Positions 42,819-51,599 are shown, numbered from the stretch's first letter. The stretch: 64,000 bases of DNA from Anaerolineales bacterium (GCA_016929095.1 JAFGJM010000044.1:84904-148903), one strand, 5' to 3'. The notes: a model not told the origin generated them from the sequence alone. Numbers and translations are program-made.

Positions 42819-43892
42819 ATGGCTTTCCTAGATATAATCAACGTCAGTAAAACATTCGGCAAAACCACTGCCGTGAAAGATTTCAACCTACAAATTTCCA
42901 AAGGCGAATTGGTTTCTTTCCTCGGACCCAGCGGTTGCGGTAAAACCACAACATTAAGGATGGTGGCAGGGTTTGAAATCCCCACCGAGGGAACAGTCGT
43001 CATTGATGGCGAGGATGTGACCAATAAACCCCCCAACCAACGCCCGGTAGGGATGGTTTTCCAGGCATACGCCCTTTTCCCCAACATGACCGTGGCGGAT
43101 AATATAGGCTTCGGTATGAAAATCGCTAAAAAACCCCAGGAAGAGATCGACCAGCGCGTCGACGAAATGCTGGATTTGATACACATGCCTGGTTTTGGTC
43201 CCCGCTACCCACACCAACTTTCCGGCGGTCAACAACAACGTGTGGCGTTAGCGCGTGCGTTAGCCTTGCGCCCGGAAGTGCTGCTGCTAGACGAACCGCT
43301 ATCCGCCCTGGACGCCAAGATCCGCGTATCCCTTAGAGCAGAGATTCGCGCCATTCAGCAAAAATTAGCTATCACCGCCATTTATGTCACGCACGACCAG
43401 GAAGAAGCGCTCTCCATTTCAGATCGTGTGGTGGTCATGAATGCGGGTTACATGGAACAAGTTGGCCCTCCATTCGAAATTTACAACTTCCCCAAAACCG
43501 AATTTGTGGCGCAATTCGTGGGTACCCTGAACGGCGCCAAAGTAGAAGTCATCGATCCGGCAGCCCGTATTGTGAAAATGGATGGTCAGAATATTCAAAT
43601 TGCTCAAAACCTTGATGACACACACAGCGGCGATATCATCAACATTGCCATCCGTCCCGAAAGGATCACTCTCGCCACTGAAGGTATGAAAACCAATGTA
43701 TTGGATGTTAAAATTGACACCATCACCTTCCTTGGCTCCATTGTGCGCATTCAGGTAGTGTTGGGAGAATATTCATTTTTCCTGGATACTTTCAACAATC
43801 CCTACCTGGAATTACCCAAGATTGGCGACATAGTAAAAATAACATTTACTGATGAAGCTGTGTTGTTGCCTAGCGGAGGCAAACGTAATTAA
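42819..43892 (+). CDS. ABC importer ATP-binding protein, PotA-like
   Basis: A 357-residue ATPase. Walker A GPSGCGKTT, Q-loop VFQAYALFPNMTV, signature LSGGQQQRVALARAL, Walker B EVLLLDEPLSALD, and switch His VTHDQEEAL are all present, followed by a C-terminal TOBE regulatory domain (about 270-357). This matches the PotA/FbpC/MalK branch. ATG 42819 is preferred to an upstream frame extension that would run inside the permease gene; the ribosome site is ATGAGG. It powers the binding-protein/permease set encoded just upstream. Confidence 0.94.
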   Translation: MAFLDIINVSKTFGKTTAVKDFNLQISKGELVSFLGPSGCGKTTTLRMVAGFEIPTEGTVVIDGEDVTNKPPNQRPVGMVFQAYALFPNMTVADNIGFGMKIAKKPQEEIDQRVDEMLDLIHMPGFGPRYPHQLSGGQQQRVALARALALRPEVLLLDEPLSALDAKIRVSLRAEIRAIQQKLAITAIYVTHDQEEALSISDRVVVMNAGYMEQVGPPFEIYNFPKTEFVAQFVGTLNGAKVEVIDPAARIVKMDGQNIQIAQNLDDTHSGDIINIAIRPERITLATEGMKTNVLDVKIDTITFLGSIVRIQVVLGEYSFFLDTFNNPYLELPKIGDIVKITFTDEAVLLPSGGKRN

Positions 43893-43914
43893 AAGATAAT
43901 CCGTTGTTATTTAA

Positions 43915-43992
43915 TCACCTAAGAAAATAGTTCATCTGGTAAAATATCCCTTCCCACGAGGGATGAGCCTGTAGCAGGTGAGCTATTTTCTT
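43915..43992 (+). ncRNA. Candidate structured RNA or switch between ATPase and phosphate-transporter genes
   Basis: AAGAAAATAG (43921-43930) pairs perfectly with CTATTTTCTT (43983-43992), enclosing two smaller hairpins: ATCCC/GGGAT (43946-43950 with 43960-43964) and CCTG/CAGG (in GCCTGTAGCAGG). A competing pairing, TCACCT (43915-43920) with AGGTGA (43976-43981), excludes the outer stem. Mutually exclusive stems are typical of switches. It matches no riboswitch consensus that could be recalled. It could also simply be the terminator of the ABC operon. Confidence 0.35.
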
Positions 43993-44040
43993 ATACAATA
44001 ATGCTCTTTCAAAAAATCAGAATTATGATATCTAGACGGT

Positions 44041-44105
44041 TCTAAAATGGTGCGAAGGGGAAACGAAACATCTCATTGATTTAAAAAAACCTTCGCAATT
44101 TTAGA
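44041..44105. repeat. Palindromic repeat, GAAACATCT family (copy 1)
   Basis: TCTAAAATGGTGCGAAGG (44041-44058) is inverted as CCTTCGCAATTTTAGA (44090-44105) with a two-base bulge. The interior CGAAACATCTCATTGATT resembles the interior of the repeat at 56091-56151. Confidence 0.55.
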
Positions 44106-44156
44106 TCACAACTCGCTCCTATCAGGGAAATTTGTGAAATAAAAACATGCTGATTC

Positions 44157-45170
44157 ATGGAGGCGTTTTTGATTGATTTTAGCGTCATTAATTGGGTTTT
44201 AGTCATTTTTGTAGTCGTTGCATTGATCTTCGATTTCCTGAATGGCTTTCACGACAGCGCCAATGTGGTCGCCACGGCTATTGCGTCCCGTGCTATGCCG
44301 CCGGGAGCAGCACTAGCAATGACCGCTTTGGCCAATATGATCGGGCCTTTTTTATTCGGGGTAGCTGTGGCAACTACTATAGGTAATGAAGTCATCAGCG
44401 GCGAAGCGATCACTATTCCGGTCGCTTTAGCAGCCCTGGGCTCAGCCATCTTTTGGAATTTATTAACCTGGTTCTTAGGTATCCCTTCTAGCTCATCGCA
44501 TGCTCTCATTGGCGGCTTTTTGGGTGCAGCCATTACCGGTTTCGGGATCCATGTGGTGCGTATGGAAGGTTTGTATAAAGTGATCGCCGGTTTATTTTTA
44601 TCACCGGTCATCGGCCTGGTGTTTGGCTGGTTCGCCATGCGCCAAACGCTTTTCTTCGGTAAATGGATGACACCGCGGGTTAACGAATTTTTCCGCGGCG
44701 CCCAATGGGTTACTGCCCTGACTCTGGGATTGAGCCATGGCACAAATGATGCACAAAAAACCATGGGAATTATTGCGATGGGTTTGGTGGCATTTAAGGT
44801 ATTGCCAGAGTTCCATGTCCCCATATGGGTCATATTTGCCAGTGCGGCATCCATTGCCTTAGGTACGGCTTTAGGCGGCTGGCGGCTTATCCGCACCATG
44901 GGTTCCGGATTTTACCGTATTCGACCGATCCACGCCTTTTCTTCCCAGATTGCCAGTACAATTGTTATATTGGGTGCGGCTCTACTGGGTGGTCCGGTGA
45001 GCACGACTCAGGTAATCAGCTCTACCATTGTTGGCGCTGGCGCCGCCGAAAAAATCCATAAAGTTCGCTGGGGCGTAGCCGGTAATATTGTGGTAGCATG
45101 GTTATTAACCATTCCAGCCACCGGATTTCTGGGTGGGCTGCTTTTTTGGCTCTTAAATCAAATGTTTTGA
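44157..45170 (+). CDS. PiT-family inorganic phosphate transporter
   Basis: A 337-residue transporter with about 10 helices and the duplicated PiT signature: FLNGFHDSANVVATAIASRAM near the N-terminus and GLSHGTNDAQKTMGIIAMGL in the second half. It imports phosphate (as metal-phosphate) by ion coupling. The ATG at 44157 has no ribosome site; a TTG at 44169 is preceded by GGAGG with a 5-base spacer and may be the true start. The DUF47 protein gene follows 16 bases later, a standard pairing. Confidence 0.93.
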   Translation: MEAFLIDFSVINWVLVIFVVVALIFDFLNGFHDSANVVATAIASRAMPPGAALAMTALANMIGPFLFGVAVATTIGNEVISGEAITIPVALAALGSAIFWNLLTWFLGIPSSSSHALIGGFLGAAITGFGIHVVRMEGLYKVIAGLFLSPVIGLVFGWFAMRQTLFFGKWMTPRVNEFFRGAQWVTALTLGLSHGTNDAQKTMGIIAMGLVAFKVLPEFHVPIWVIFASAASIALGTALGGWRLIRTMGSGFYRIRPIHAFSSQIASTIVILGAALLGGPVSTTQVISSTIVGAGAAEKIHKVRWGVAGNIVVAWLLTIPATGFLGGLLFWLLNQMF

Positions 45171-45186
45171 AAGGTTATTTTGAATT

Positions 45187-45846
45187 ATGTCAACCCAAAC
45201 CACGCCTTTTTGGAAAAAATTTAGTTTGAAAAATCTATTTCAGCGCCGGCCAAATCGCTTCATCGAGTTGTTGACCCAACAAGCGCAGTTAACCGTGGAA
45301 GGAATGGAAGCATTAAATGCTTACTTTGAAAAACCCACCCGCCGCCGGGCTGAAGCGGTCGATAGGATTGAAACCAGCGCGGACGAAGTGCGCAGAATTT
45401 TAATCGACGAATTAAACCGAACCTTTGTGACTCCCTTTGACCGGGAAGATATCCATTCTTTATCCCGGGCTATCGATGATATGCTGGATTACGCCTATAC
45501 GACGGTTGTGGAAATGTCGATCCTGGAAGTAGAACCCAACGAACATATGCGCACCATGGGTGAACTTCTGTCAAAAGCAGCGAATGAGGTACTATTAGGC
45601 GTTCAAAGATTATCGGACCATGCCGGTGTCACCCAAACCCATACCATTCGCATTAAACAAATCGAAAATCAAGTGGAGCAGGAATATCGTCTGGCGCTGG
45701 CAGATCTGTTTGCTCAACCTAAAGATGCCGAGCATATTGTGCAAATGCTGAAATTACGCGAGACTTTCCGCCACTTAAGTAATGCGGCAGACCGCGGCGA
45801 CGAAGCCGCCAATGTGCTATCTGATATTGTTGTAAAGATGGGGTAA
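45187..45846 (+). CDS. DUF47 / PhoU-like phosphate transport regulator
   Basis: A 219-residue all-helical protein of the DUF47 family (PhoU-like, Pit accessory). It has repeated Glu/Asp-rich helices such as IETSADEVRRILIDELNRTFVTPFDREDIHSL, quoted as FVTPFDREDIH, the hallmark metal-binding segment, and RHLSNAADRGDEAANVLSDIVVKMG at the end (HLSNAADRGDEAANVL). DUF47 proteins are co-encoded with PiT transporters and are thought to regulate or support phosphate import. It is immediately downstream of the PiT gene, with GAAAGG upstream. Normal length. Confidence 0.92.
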   Translation: MSTQTTPFWKKFSLKNLFQRRPNRFIELLTQQAQLTVEGMEALNAYFEKPTRRRAEAVDRIETSADEVRRILIDELNRTFVTPFDREDIHSLSRAIDDMLDYAYTTVVEMSILEVEPNEHMRTMGELLSKAANEVLLGVQRLSDHAGVTQTHTIRIKQIENQVEQEYRLALADLFAQPKDAEHIVQMLKLRETFRHLSNAADRGDEAANVLSDIVVKMG

Positions 45847-45853
45847 TCGATAA

Positions 45854-46738
45854 TTATCGTCCCCAGACACCAATTAATATCAATCCGGTTGTAATCAAAG
45901 AGGCGCCCGTCAATCTGACTGCGACGCCTTCTTCATTATATATAATAAATGCCAGGATTGCCCCAATCACAATGCTGAACTGGCGGAATGCCACAATATA
46001 ACTCGCAAACGGGGTTAACTGGTAAGCCCATAATACCAACCAATAGGCAGCGAAGCTTAGCACCGCCGCCGGAATTGCCAGCTTCCACCCCATCGTTTTT
46101 CCGTTTGTAATGGGAGTATGCGATTTTGACATACGCAAAAATATGGTATAGGGAATAAGCGAGATGGCAAAATACATGTACCCGTAGCGCGCCGCGGTGG
46201 CAGGCCCTTGTGCAACTACTTCGGCGGCGATTTTATCTAATGAGGTATAACCAACCGTACCCAGCGCCGCCAGCAACATCCATAAGCTGGCGCGGTTGAA
46301 ATATTTTTTAATGGCAAAATCCTGAAAAGTACGTAATGGCACTAAAGTACACCCGCCAGCCACTAACAGGATTCCAATCCATCCGACAGGTGTCAGAAAC
46401 CGCCCGCGTATTACATCGATGAAAGCCATAAATATTACCGGTAAAGAACGCGCCACCGGGTAAACGATCGTAAAATCCGAAGATTCAAATGCTTTTGCGA
46501 GAAAAAACAGGTATAAGCCGGCGCATAATCCCGAACCGATTACACACCACCAGGCAGTGGGAGTCAACGATCGCGTAGTCATCTCACTCCATACTGCCGG
46601 TATAAAGCCAACCACCACCATGGTGACCAGCATTTTATAATAAAAATCCCGCTCGGATCTCTCGTAGCGCGCCATCAAATTCCAGCTGGCGTGCATAAAG
46701 GTTGAAATAATAATGATCAGAATAACAAAAATACTCAA
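45854..46738 (-). CDS. EamA/DMT-superfamily transporter
   Basis: A 294-residue membrane protein with ten predicted helices in two five-helix repeats, the EamA arrangement. Typical segments: FTIVYPVARSLPVIFMAFIDVIRG in the first half and LTPFASYIVAFRQFSIVIGAILAFIIYNE in the second. Substrates of this superfamily are metabolites, often exported amino acids or sugars. It follows the GNAT gene by 28 bases on the minus strand, so the two form an operon. Its stop is 7 bases from the stop of the DUF47 gene (convergent). Confidence 0.88.
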   Translation of the reverse strand: MSIFVILIIIISTFMHASWNLMARYERSERDFYYKMLVTMVVVGFIPAVWSEMTTRSLTPTAWWCVIGSGLCAGLYLFFLAKAFESSDFTIVYPVARSLPVIFMAFIDVIRGRFLTPVGWIGILLVAGGCTLVPLRTFQDFAIKKYFNRASLWMLLAALGTVGYTSLDKIAAEVVAQGPATAARYGYMYFAISLIPYTIFLRMSKSHTPITNGKTMGWKLAIPAAVLSFAAYWLVLWAYQLTPFASYIVAFRQFSIVIGAILAFIIYNEEGVAVRLTGASLITTGLILIGVWGR

Positions 46739-46766
46739 TTATCGGAACCAAATCCTTCCCAGGGAA

Positions 46767-47816
46767 TTATTCAATTTTCATCCAAACCAGGGTCTGATGT
46801 AATTGAAAACCGGCGCTTTGGATAGCATTAGAGGCGCGCCCGGCCGGGTAATCCAACGATAGAGGGCGTCTATATTTATATCTTTCCACTATATGACTCA
46901 GCAGCGTAAAGGCTGCAATTTCTTCATTATCCGGGTGTACTGCGAGCCATAAGTGATCGGCATAATTTGTGGTTGGCTGCCAGGTTATTATTCCCCACAA
47001 TTGATCCCTGAAACGAGCACACCAGTGTTGTATACGAGCATCTATAAAAAACCGGTAAAGCGAAGCAAAAAAACCAGGGTTCATTAGGTTCGTTCTTAGC
47101 GTCAAATGCCAGCGAAGTTCAGATGGGTAGGTATTCTCCAGCCATTTTTGTTGAGCAGACCAATCTCTGTGTTCACGCCAGGTAACGGCAGGCCTGGTAA
47201 AGGAGCGTAAACGGTTGCTTAATTCGTCGGCTGGTTTGATAATATCCTTGGAATAATACCAGGTGGTTCTTCGGGCGCGTTCGACAAAACCCAGGGATCT
47301 GTACAACTGATACGCCCCCAGGTTTTCCTCCCGCACGTGCAACCAAATGGCATGCGCTTTCCGCTGGCGGGCATGCGTTAATGCTGCCTGGGTCAATTGG
47401 CGGGCAATACCCCGACGGCGGTAATCTGGGTGTACGGCAACATTAGCGATTAAATACAGGGGATGAGTATGATGAAGCACCGGGATCAAGGTAAGATTTC
47501 CAATGATGCGCCCCTCGTCTTCCCAAACAAAACCTGATGTTGGAAATGGGGCTTGCTCCCCCAACGACCCGATCCATTGCATGTAAGGTGTATTCTTGGC
47601 CGCTTTTCGCATCTGCCGGATATAACTTTCACCATCCGGGTCAATGGTCGACGAAAAGCACATTTCAATCAGGTCGGCAATCTGATTTAGATCCCGCCGG
47701 GCGTCAATAGGACGCAGGTGTTTATTTGTTGAAGTAGCCGTCAGCGATTGTTGAAGTGCGACCATAGAATTGAAGTCTTCTAAAAAAGATACTCCCATTT
47801 TACTCCAGATTCTCAT
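46767..47816 (-). CDS. GNAT-family N-acetyltransferase with C-terminal extension
   Basis: A 349-residue protein. Residues about 30-185 form a GNAT fold with the acetyl-CoA loop VAVHPDYRRRGIARQLTQAALTHAR (RRxGxA motif) and LYRSLGFVERARRT near the end of the domain. The remaining 160 residues are an extension without a recognised motif, possibly a second degenerate GNAT domain (HLWLAVHPDNEEIAAFTLLSHIVER resembles the same loop). Several candidate Met starts lie in the first 18 residues; the first is preceded by AAGGGAA. The acceptor substrate is unknown. Confidence 0.82.
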   Translation of the reverse strand: MRIWSKMGVSFLEDFNSMVALQQSLTATSTNKHLRPIDARRDLNQIADLIEMCFSSTIDPDGESYIRQMRKAAKNTPYMQWIGSLGEQAPFPTSGFVWEDEGRIIGNLTLIPVLHHTHPLYLIANVAVHPDYRRRGIARQLTQAALTHARQRKAHAIWLHVREENLGAYQLYRSLGFVERARRTTWYYSKDIIKPADELSNRLRSFTRPAVTWREHRDWSAQQKWLENTYPSELRWHLTLRTNLMNPGFFASLYRFFIDARIQHWCARFRDQLWGIITWQPTTNYADHLWLAVHPDNEEIAAFTLLSHIVERYKYRRPLSLDYPAGRASNAIQSAGFQLHQTLVWMKIE

Positions 47817-47926
47817 TTTATTCCCTTGCGTCTTAGAAAATCCGATTGTAGAATAGGTAAAACAAATGTTCGCAAAAATAATATTATAAGTCTAATATGA
47901 AAATATAAGATGAATGAAAAAGCCAG

Positions 47927-47990
47927 CCCCCCCTCATCTCCCCCCATTTTCTGCGAAAATGGGGGGATGTCCAGAGGACAGGGGGGTAGG
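47927..47990. repeat. Intergenic palindromic repeat, C-rich family (copy 2)
   Basis: The inner stem TCCCCCCATTTTC (47939-47951), loop TGC, GAAAATGGGGGGA (47955-47967) is enclosed by an outer CCCCCC/GGGGGG pairing (47927-47933 with 47981-47986). The core matches copy 1 at 30825-30857. Confidence 0.7.
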
Positions 47991-48090
47991 AAAACAGGAA
48001 ATATATTTCAGGCATGGATAATGCGGGCGTTCTTCAGCCTGGCATAGCAACTTATACAATAACATGCCATTTTTTTGAACGAGGATTACT

Positions 48091-49275
48091 GTGACCGTCA
48101 ACTTTCACGATGTGCGCCAACAAATCAAAAACATGGGTGAAAATGCCCCAATCAGAGAAAAGGAACTGAACAGCCGGCGCGCTCAGGCGCTGGCTATCCT
48201 GACCAGTTACGAGAATGAGGCTGCTTCTTTGCAAAAAAAAATCCAGGAGGCGCTTCAATTCGATCATACATTGCGTTGCGCTATCCCCGATCAAACACCC
48301 CTCACACAAAGTATTGCAATAACGGTTTCTCAGCAACCTGTCACCGTGATTGCTGCCGACGGTTCACAGATCAATTACAGCCGCCATTCCGAAGTACAAT
48401 ATGCTTTGATCAATTATGGCGCAATCATCGCCCGTTCCGATTCCCCTTCTGCCCCTCGGATATTTAACCAAAGCGAATTATTCTACGGCGACCGGCTTTA
48501 CACGCCCCGTGGGATGATCAGTGAGATAGATATAGCATCCTCGCGTGATTTGGGAGAGCGTCATTTTCTTGCCAGCCTGGTTAAGAATGCCGCCCCGCCA
48601 ATTATCGCGCTGACCGACGGACCTCTGGAACTTTGGGGTCCCCGGGATGGCAGCGATGTCCAGGCAGCGGAATATCAAAATAAGCTATCCCAATATAAAG
48701 ATATTTTGCTTCATTTGGAATCACAGGGGGTCACACCCGGAGGGTATGTGGATAACCCTGGCGCCAATCTGGTAGTGCGTTTATTGGAATTGGCGATTGC
48801 CAGCCCAAAAGAAATGGCTGATATTCGAAATTATCGCCCCTTACGCGGTGTCACGGACAGTCACCTGTTTAAACAATTCCTCCAACCCGGGGCGCGTTCA
48901 ACGATCTTTTACATCCAATCTCTGTCCTCGACGGCGTATCAAAAGCAGCTCCGAATGGCATTTTTCTATATCAATGTAGGATTGGCGGGAAAACCCTGGC
49001 TGGCGCGGGTGGAAATTCCTGATTGGGTTGTGCAAAATTCGGCAGCGCTGGATGATCTACACGCCGCGCTGATCAACCAATGCCGTATATTAAGAGATCA
49101 TGCTTACCCCTATTACCTGCATCGGGCGCATGAAATTGCCGTGGTGACCATGCAGGAAAAAGAACAAGTAGACTTGATGGTTGCTCAGGAATTAAGGCAA
49201 AGGGGTGTAGAGCTGGAAGGACCTTCGCACAAGCAGTTTCATAAAAATTCTCCCGGAAGGGCAAGGTATAAATGA
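48091..49275 (+). CDS. nurA: NurA-domain nuclease
   Basis: A 394-residue protein with the NurA 5'-3' nuclease domain. The catalytic VIAADGSQINYSRH segment (first metal-binding Asp) and IIALTDGPLELWG (second acidic strand) are visible, with an N-terminal helical arm of about 80 residues. In archaea NurA works with HerA to resect double-strand breaks. The start is GTG 48091 with CGAGGAT upstream. Its stop overlaps the next ATG (ATGA), and a HerA gene follows. A three-gene NurA/x/HerA operon in a bacterium is less common than in archaea. Confidence 0.85.
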   Translation: MTVNFHDVRQQIKNMGENAPIREKELNSRRAQALAILTSYENEAASLQKKIQEALQFDHTLRCAIPDQTPLTQSIAITVSQQPVTVIAADGSQINYSRHSEVQYALINYGAIIARSDSPSAPRIFNQSELFYGDRLYTPRGMISEIDIASSRDLGERHFLASLVKNAAPPIIALTDGPLELWGPRDGSDVQAAEYQNKLSQYKDILLHLESQGVTPGGYVDNPGANLVVRLLELAIASPKEMADIRNYRPLRGVTDSHLFKQFLQPGARSTIFYIQSLSSTAYQKQLRMAFFYINVGLAGKPWLARVEIPDWVVQNSAALDDLHAALINQCRILRDHAYPYYLHRAHEIAVVTMQEKEQVDLMVAQELRQRGVELEGPSHKQFHKNSPGRARYK

Positions 49276-49880
49276 TGAAAGCATTACAAATTGGCAGATT
49301 ATTGCGCGCCAGTGTATCCGGGTTTGTGGTGGGGTGCCGTGTCATGGAATCCGATTTTCCATCGTTAGGCGGTTTGGTGCGTGTTTCTTTAGCAAAAGAC
49401 TACCACATATACGGGTTAATTCACGATATTCATATCGACGACGATGGATTGGTACGCCAATTGGTCACTTTGGACAATGTTGACCCGCAAGTGATTGCCG
49501 ATAATCGCTTAAACCGCAATGTACCCCTAGAATTCAGCGTGCTCTCGGTAGGTTACCGCCAAAATGAACGGATTTTTCACCTGCTTCCGCCGCGACCGCC
49601 GCTCAGCTTGGACACGATCTATTTATGCAGCATGGATGAACTACTCCAATTCACCTCCAGCGGCAGGTTTGGCTATTTCCGTCATATACTGCGAGCTGTG
49701 GATATCCCTATAGGAGAGGTTTTAGCGGCTCATATTCAACAGGCTTCTTCGGCGCACATCCAGGGTGGTGACTCGCAATGGGCTGAACGGGCTATCCAGG
49801 AACTCATCACACTATTACGAGATGATTATCCGGCATTAATGTCTTTGCTTGGCGCTTTAAACGATGCATTACCGGAATAG
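49272..49880 (+). CDS. HAS-barrel-like protein between NurA and HerA
   Basis: A 202-residue protein of no firmly recognised family. Residues 5-75 (GGLVRVSLAKDYHIYGLIHDIHID) resemble the N-terminal HAS barrel of the HerA encoded next (GAFVVLKSGCWQFYGLVTDIKL): the same beta-strand order and the y/fYGLI/V-x-DI core. The rest is beta then helical. A free HAS barrel could join or cap the HerA hexamer or bridge it to NurA; this is inference. The start overlaps the NurA stop, and the gap to HerA is 12 bases, so all three are co-translated. Confidence 0.6.
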   Translation: MMKALQIGRLLRASVSGFVVGCRVMESDFPSLGGLVRVSLAKDYHIYGLIHDIHIDDDGLVRQLVTLDNVDPQVIADNRLNRNVPLEFSVLSVGYRQNERIFHLLPPRPPLSLDTIYLCSMDELLQFTSSGRFGYFRHILRAVDIPIGEVLAAHIQQASSAHIQGGDSQWAERAIQELITLLRDDYPALMSLLGALNDALPE

Positions 49881-49892
49881 AATGGAAAAGTA

Positions 49893-51599
49893 ATGGCAAA
49901 TTCTAACGACAATCACAATTCGATTGGTTATCTGGTGGGCGGGGGTTTAAAAGAAAATTTTCTTGTCCGTCTCACCATATCTCCGGAAGGAGTCCAGGAA
50001 GGCGCATTTGTGGTCCTAAAAAGCGGCTGCTGGCAATTCTATGGACTGGTCACCGATATAAAGCTGGGCGCCACCGATCCTCGTTTTGCCGATGAACAAA
50101 GCGAATCCCGATTAGCGCCTAATTTGTCCCGCTTGCTACACGGGCAAACGCTGTATACTAACCTGGAAGTGATGCCCGCCCTGATGCAGGAAATAGGACC
50201 GGAATATGATGATCCGGAATACCCTGCCTGGGTTGAACATACCAGAGATAATCCCCCCTCATTGTTACCGGTTAAAACCGTACCTCCCCACCACGCCGAA
50301 GTCCGACTGGCATTACAGGGAGATATCGCTGAGATTTTCGGAAAGGAAGAAAAACCCGAAAATTTCGTAATTGGTTATACCCGTGAACAACAGCTTCCGG
50401 TTTGCATCAATCTGAATAAATTCATCCAACGCTCATCGGGCGTCTTCGGCGCGACCGGAACCGGGAAATCTTTCCTCACCCGCTTGATCCTGGCTGGCCT
50501 GGTGCATTATGATCACGCCTCCATCCTGGTTTTCGATATGCACAATGAATACGGTTTGGATGACACAGCTTCGGATACCGGATTGCAGGTTATTGGATTA
50601 CGTACCCGTTTTCCCGCCAAAGTCCGCGTGGTTGGGTTGGGGCAAAAAGCACTGATCCGCGGGCATACCCCTGATTTCAACCTTGAAATTTCCATGAAAG
50701 ATATCCAGCCTGAGGATATCGAATTGCTCACCCGTGAACTCAACCTCAAGGAAACCACACCAACCACACTGGAAGCCCTGGTCGCTTCTTTTGGAAAAGA
50801 GGGCTGGTTCGCAGCCTTTCGCGAAATGAAATACGAAGCGTATATTGAAAATGCGGAGGGGAAAAAGATTCCCGCGCTCGGCAGCGTAGCCGCCTGGGCA
50901 AATGAAGCAGGGGTCAATGTGATTGCCGCACAAGGGCTGCACTCGAAATTAAACCGGCTCTTCAACCGCCCATACATCCTGGAAAAGCCAGCCGCCGATA
51001 CAGTCAGTGAGATCATCAAAGCTCTGGAAGCCGGGCAGCATATTGTACTCTCCTTTGGCGAATTTGAAAGCGATCTGGATTATTTGCTGGTCAGCAATTT
51101 GCTCACGCGGCGCATCCGCCAGACCTGGGAGAAACGCACGAACCTGTTCCGCTCGAAAAAAGAACGCGAACCCCGTCCACTGGTGGTAGTGCTCGAAGAA
51201 GCCCATAAGCTGCTCAACTCAGCCATGGCATCGCAAACCACTTTCAGCACCATCGCCCGGGAGATGCGTAAATACTATGTCACCCTCTTGATCGTAGATC
51301 AACGCCCTTCTCAAATCTACGATGAGGTGATGTCACAATTAGGCACCCGCATTTCCGGCTGGCTCGGAGACGATGACGATATCCATGCCGTCCTCTCTGG
51401 GCTGGCGAGCCGGGATGCGCTGCGCGGTATGTTGGCGCGCTTGCAGCCTAAAGAAGAAGTGCTTCTGTTGGGATGGGGCGTCCCCATGCCGTTGCCAATC
51501 CGCTCCCGGCGATACGATCCGCAATTTTGGCAGGAACTTTTAGGACAAGATCGCTCAGAAATTTCTGATAAAAAATTAATAGAAGAATTGGGTTTTTAA
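49893..51599 (+). CDS. herA: HerA-type DNA translocase/helicase (FtsK-HerA ATPase)
   Basis: A 568-residue hexameric ATPase. It comprises an N-terminal HAS barrel (about 10-75), Walker A GATGTGKSFL (G186 to K192), Walker B PLVVVLEEAHKLL (E435-E436), a sensor/arginine-finger region AREMRKYYVTLLIVDQRPSQI, and the C-terminal brace. HerA pumps DNA into NurA for end resection in archaea. The start ATG 49893 has GGAAAAG upstream. No mre11/rad50 genes are adjacent, unlike in archaea. A repair role is most likely; some HerA systems act in phage defence, but no Sir2 or DUF4297 partner is present. Confidence 0.9.
   Translation: MANSNDNHNSIGYLVGGGLKENFLVRLTISPEGVQEGAFVVLKSGCWQFYGLVTDIKLGATDPRFADEQSESRLAPNLSRLLHGQTLYTNLEVMPALMQEIGPEYDDPEYPAWVEHTRDNPPSLLPVKTVPPHHAEVRLALQGDIAEIFGKEEKPENFVIGYTREQQLPVCINLNKFIQRSSGVFGATGTGKSFLTRLILAGLVHYDHASILVFDMHNEYGLDDTASDTGLQVIGLRTRFPAKVRVVGLGQKALIRGHTPDFNLEISMKDIQPEDIELLTRELNLKETTPTTLEALVASFGKEGWFAAFREMKYEAYIENAEGKKIPALGSVAAWANEAGVNVIAAQGLHSKLNRLFNRPYILEKPAADTVSEIIKALEAGQHIVLSFGEFESDLDYLLVSNLLTRRIRQTWEKRTNLFRSKKEREPRPLVVVLEEAHKLLNSAMASQTTFSTIAREMRKYYVTLLIVDQRPSQIYDEVMSQLGTRISGWLGDDDDIHAVLSGLASRDALRGMLARLQPKEEVLLLGWGVPMPLPIRSRRYDPQFWQELLGQDRSEISDKKLIEELGF

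Noticed and set aside
47859..47872. A possible LexA-like box upstream of the GNAT gene (CGAACATTTGTTTT on the minus strand)
   Set aside because: The right half is imperfect and no promoter elements frame it as at 54902 and 55238.
48091..51599. HerA-based phage defence system
   Set aside because: The known HerA defence partners (Sir2 or DUF4297 proteins) are absent; the NurA partner points to DNA end processing.
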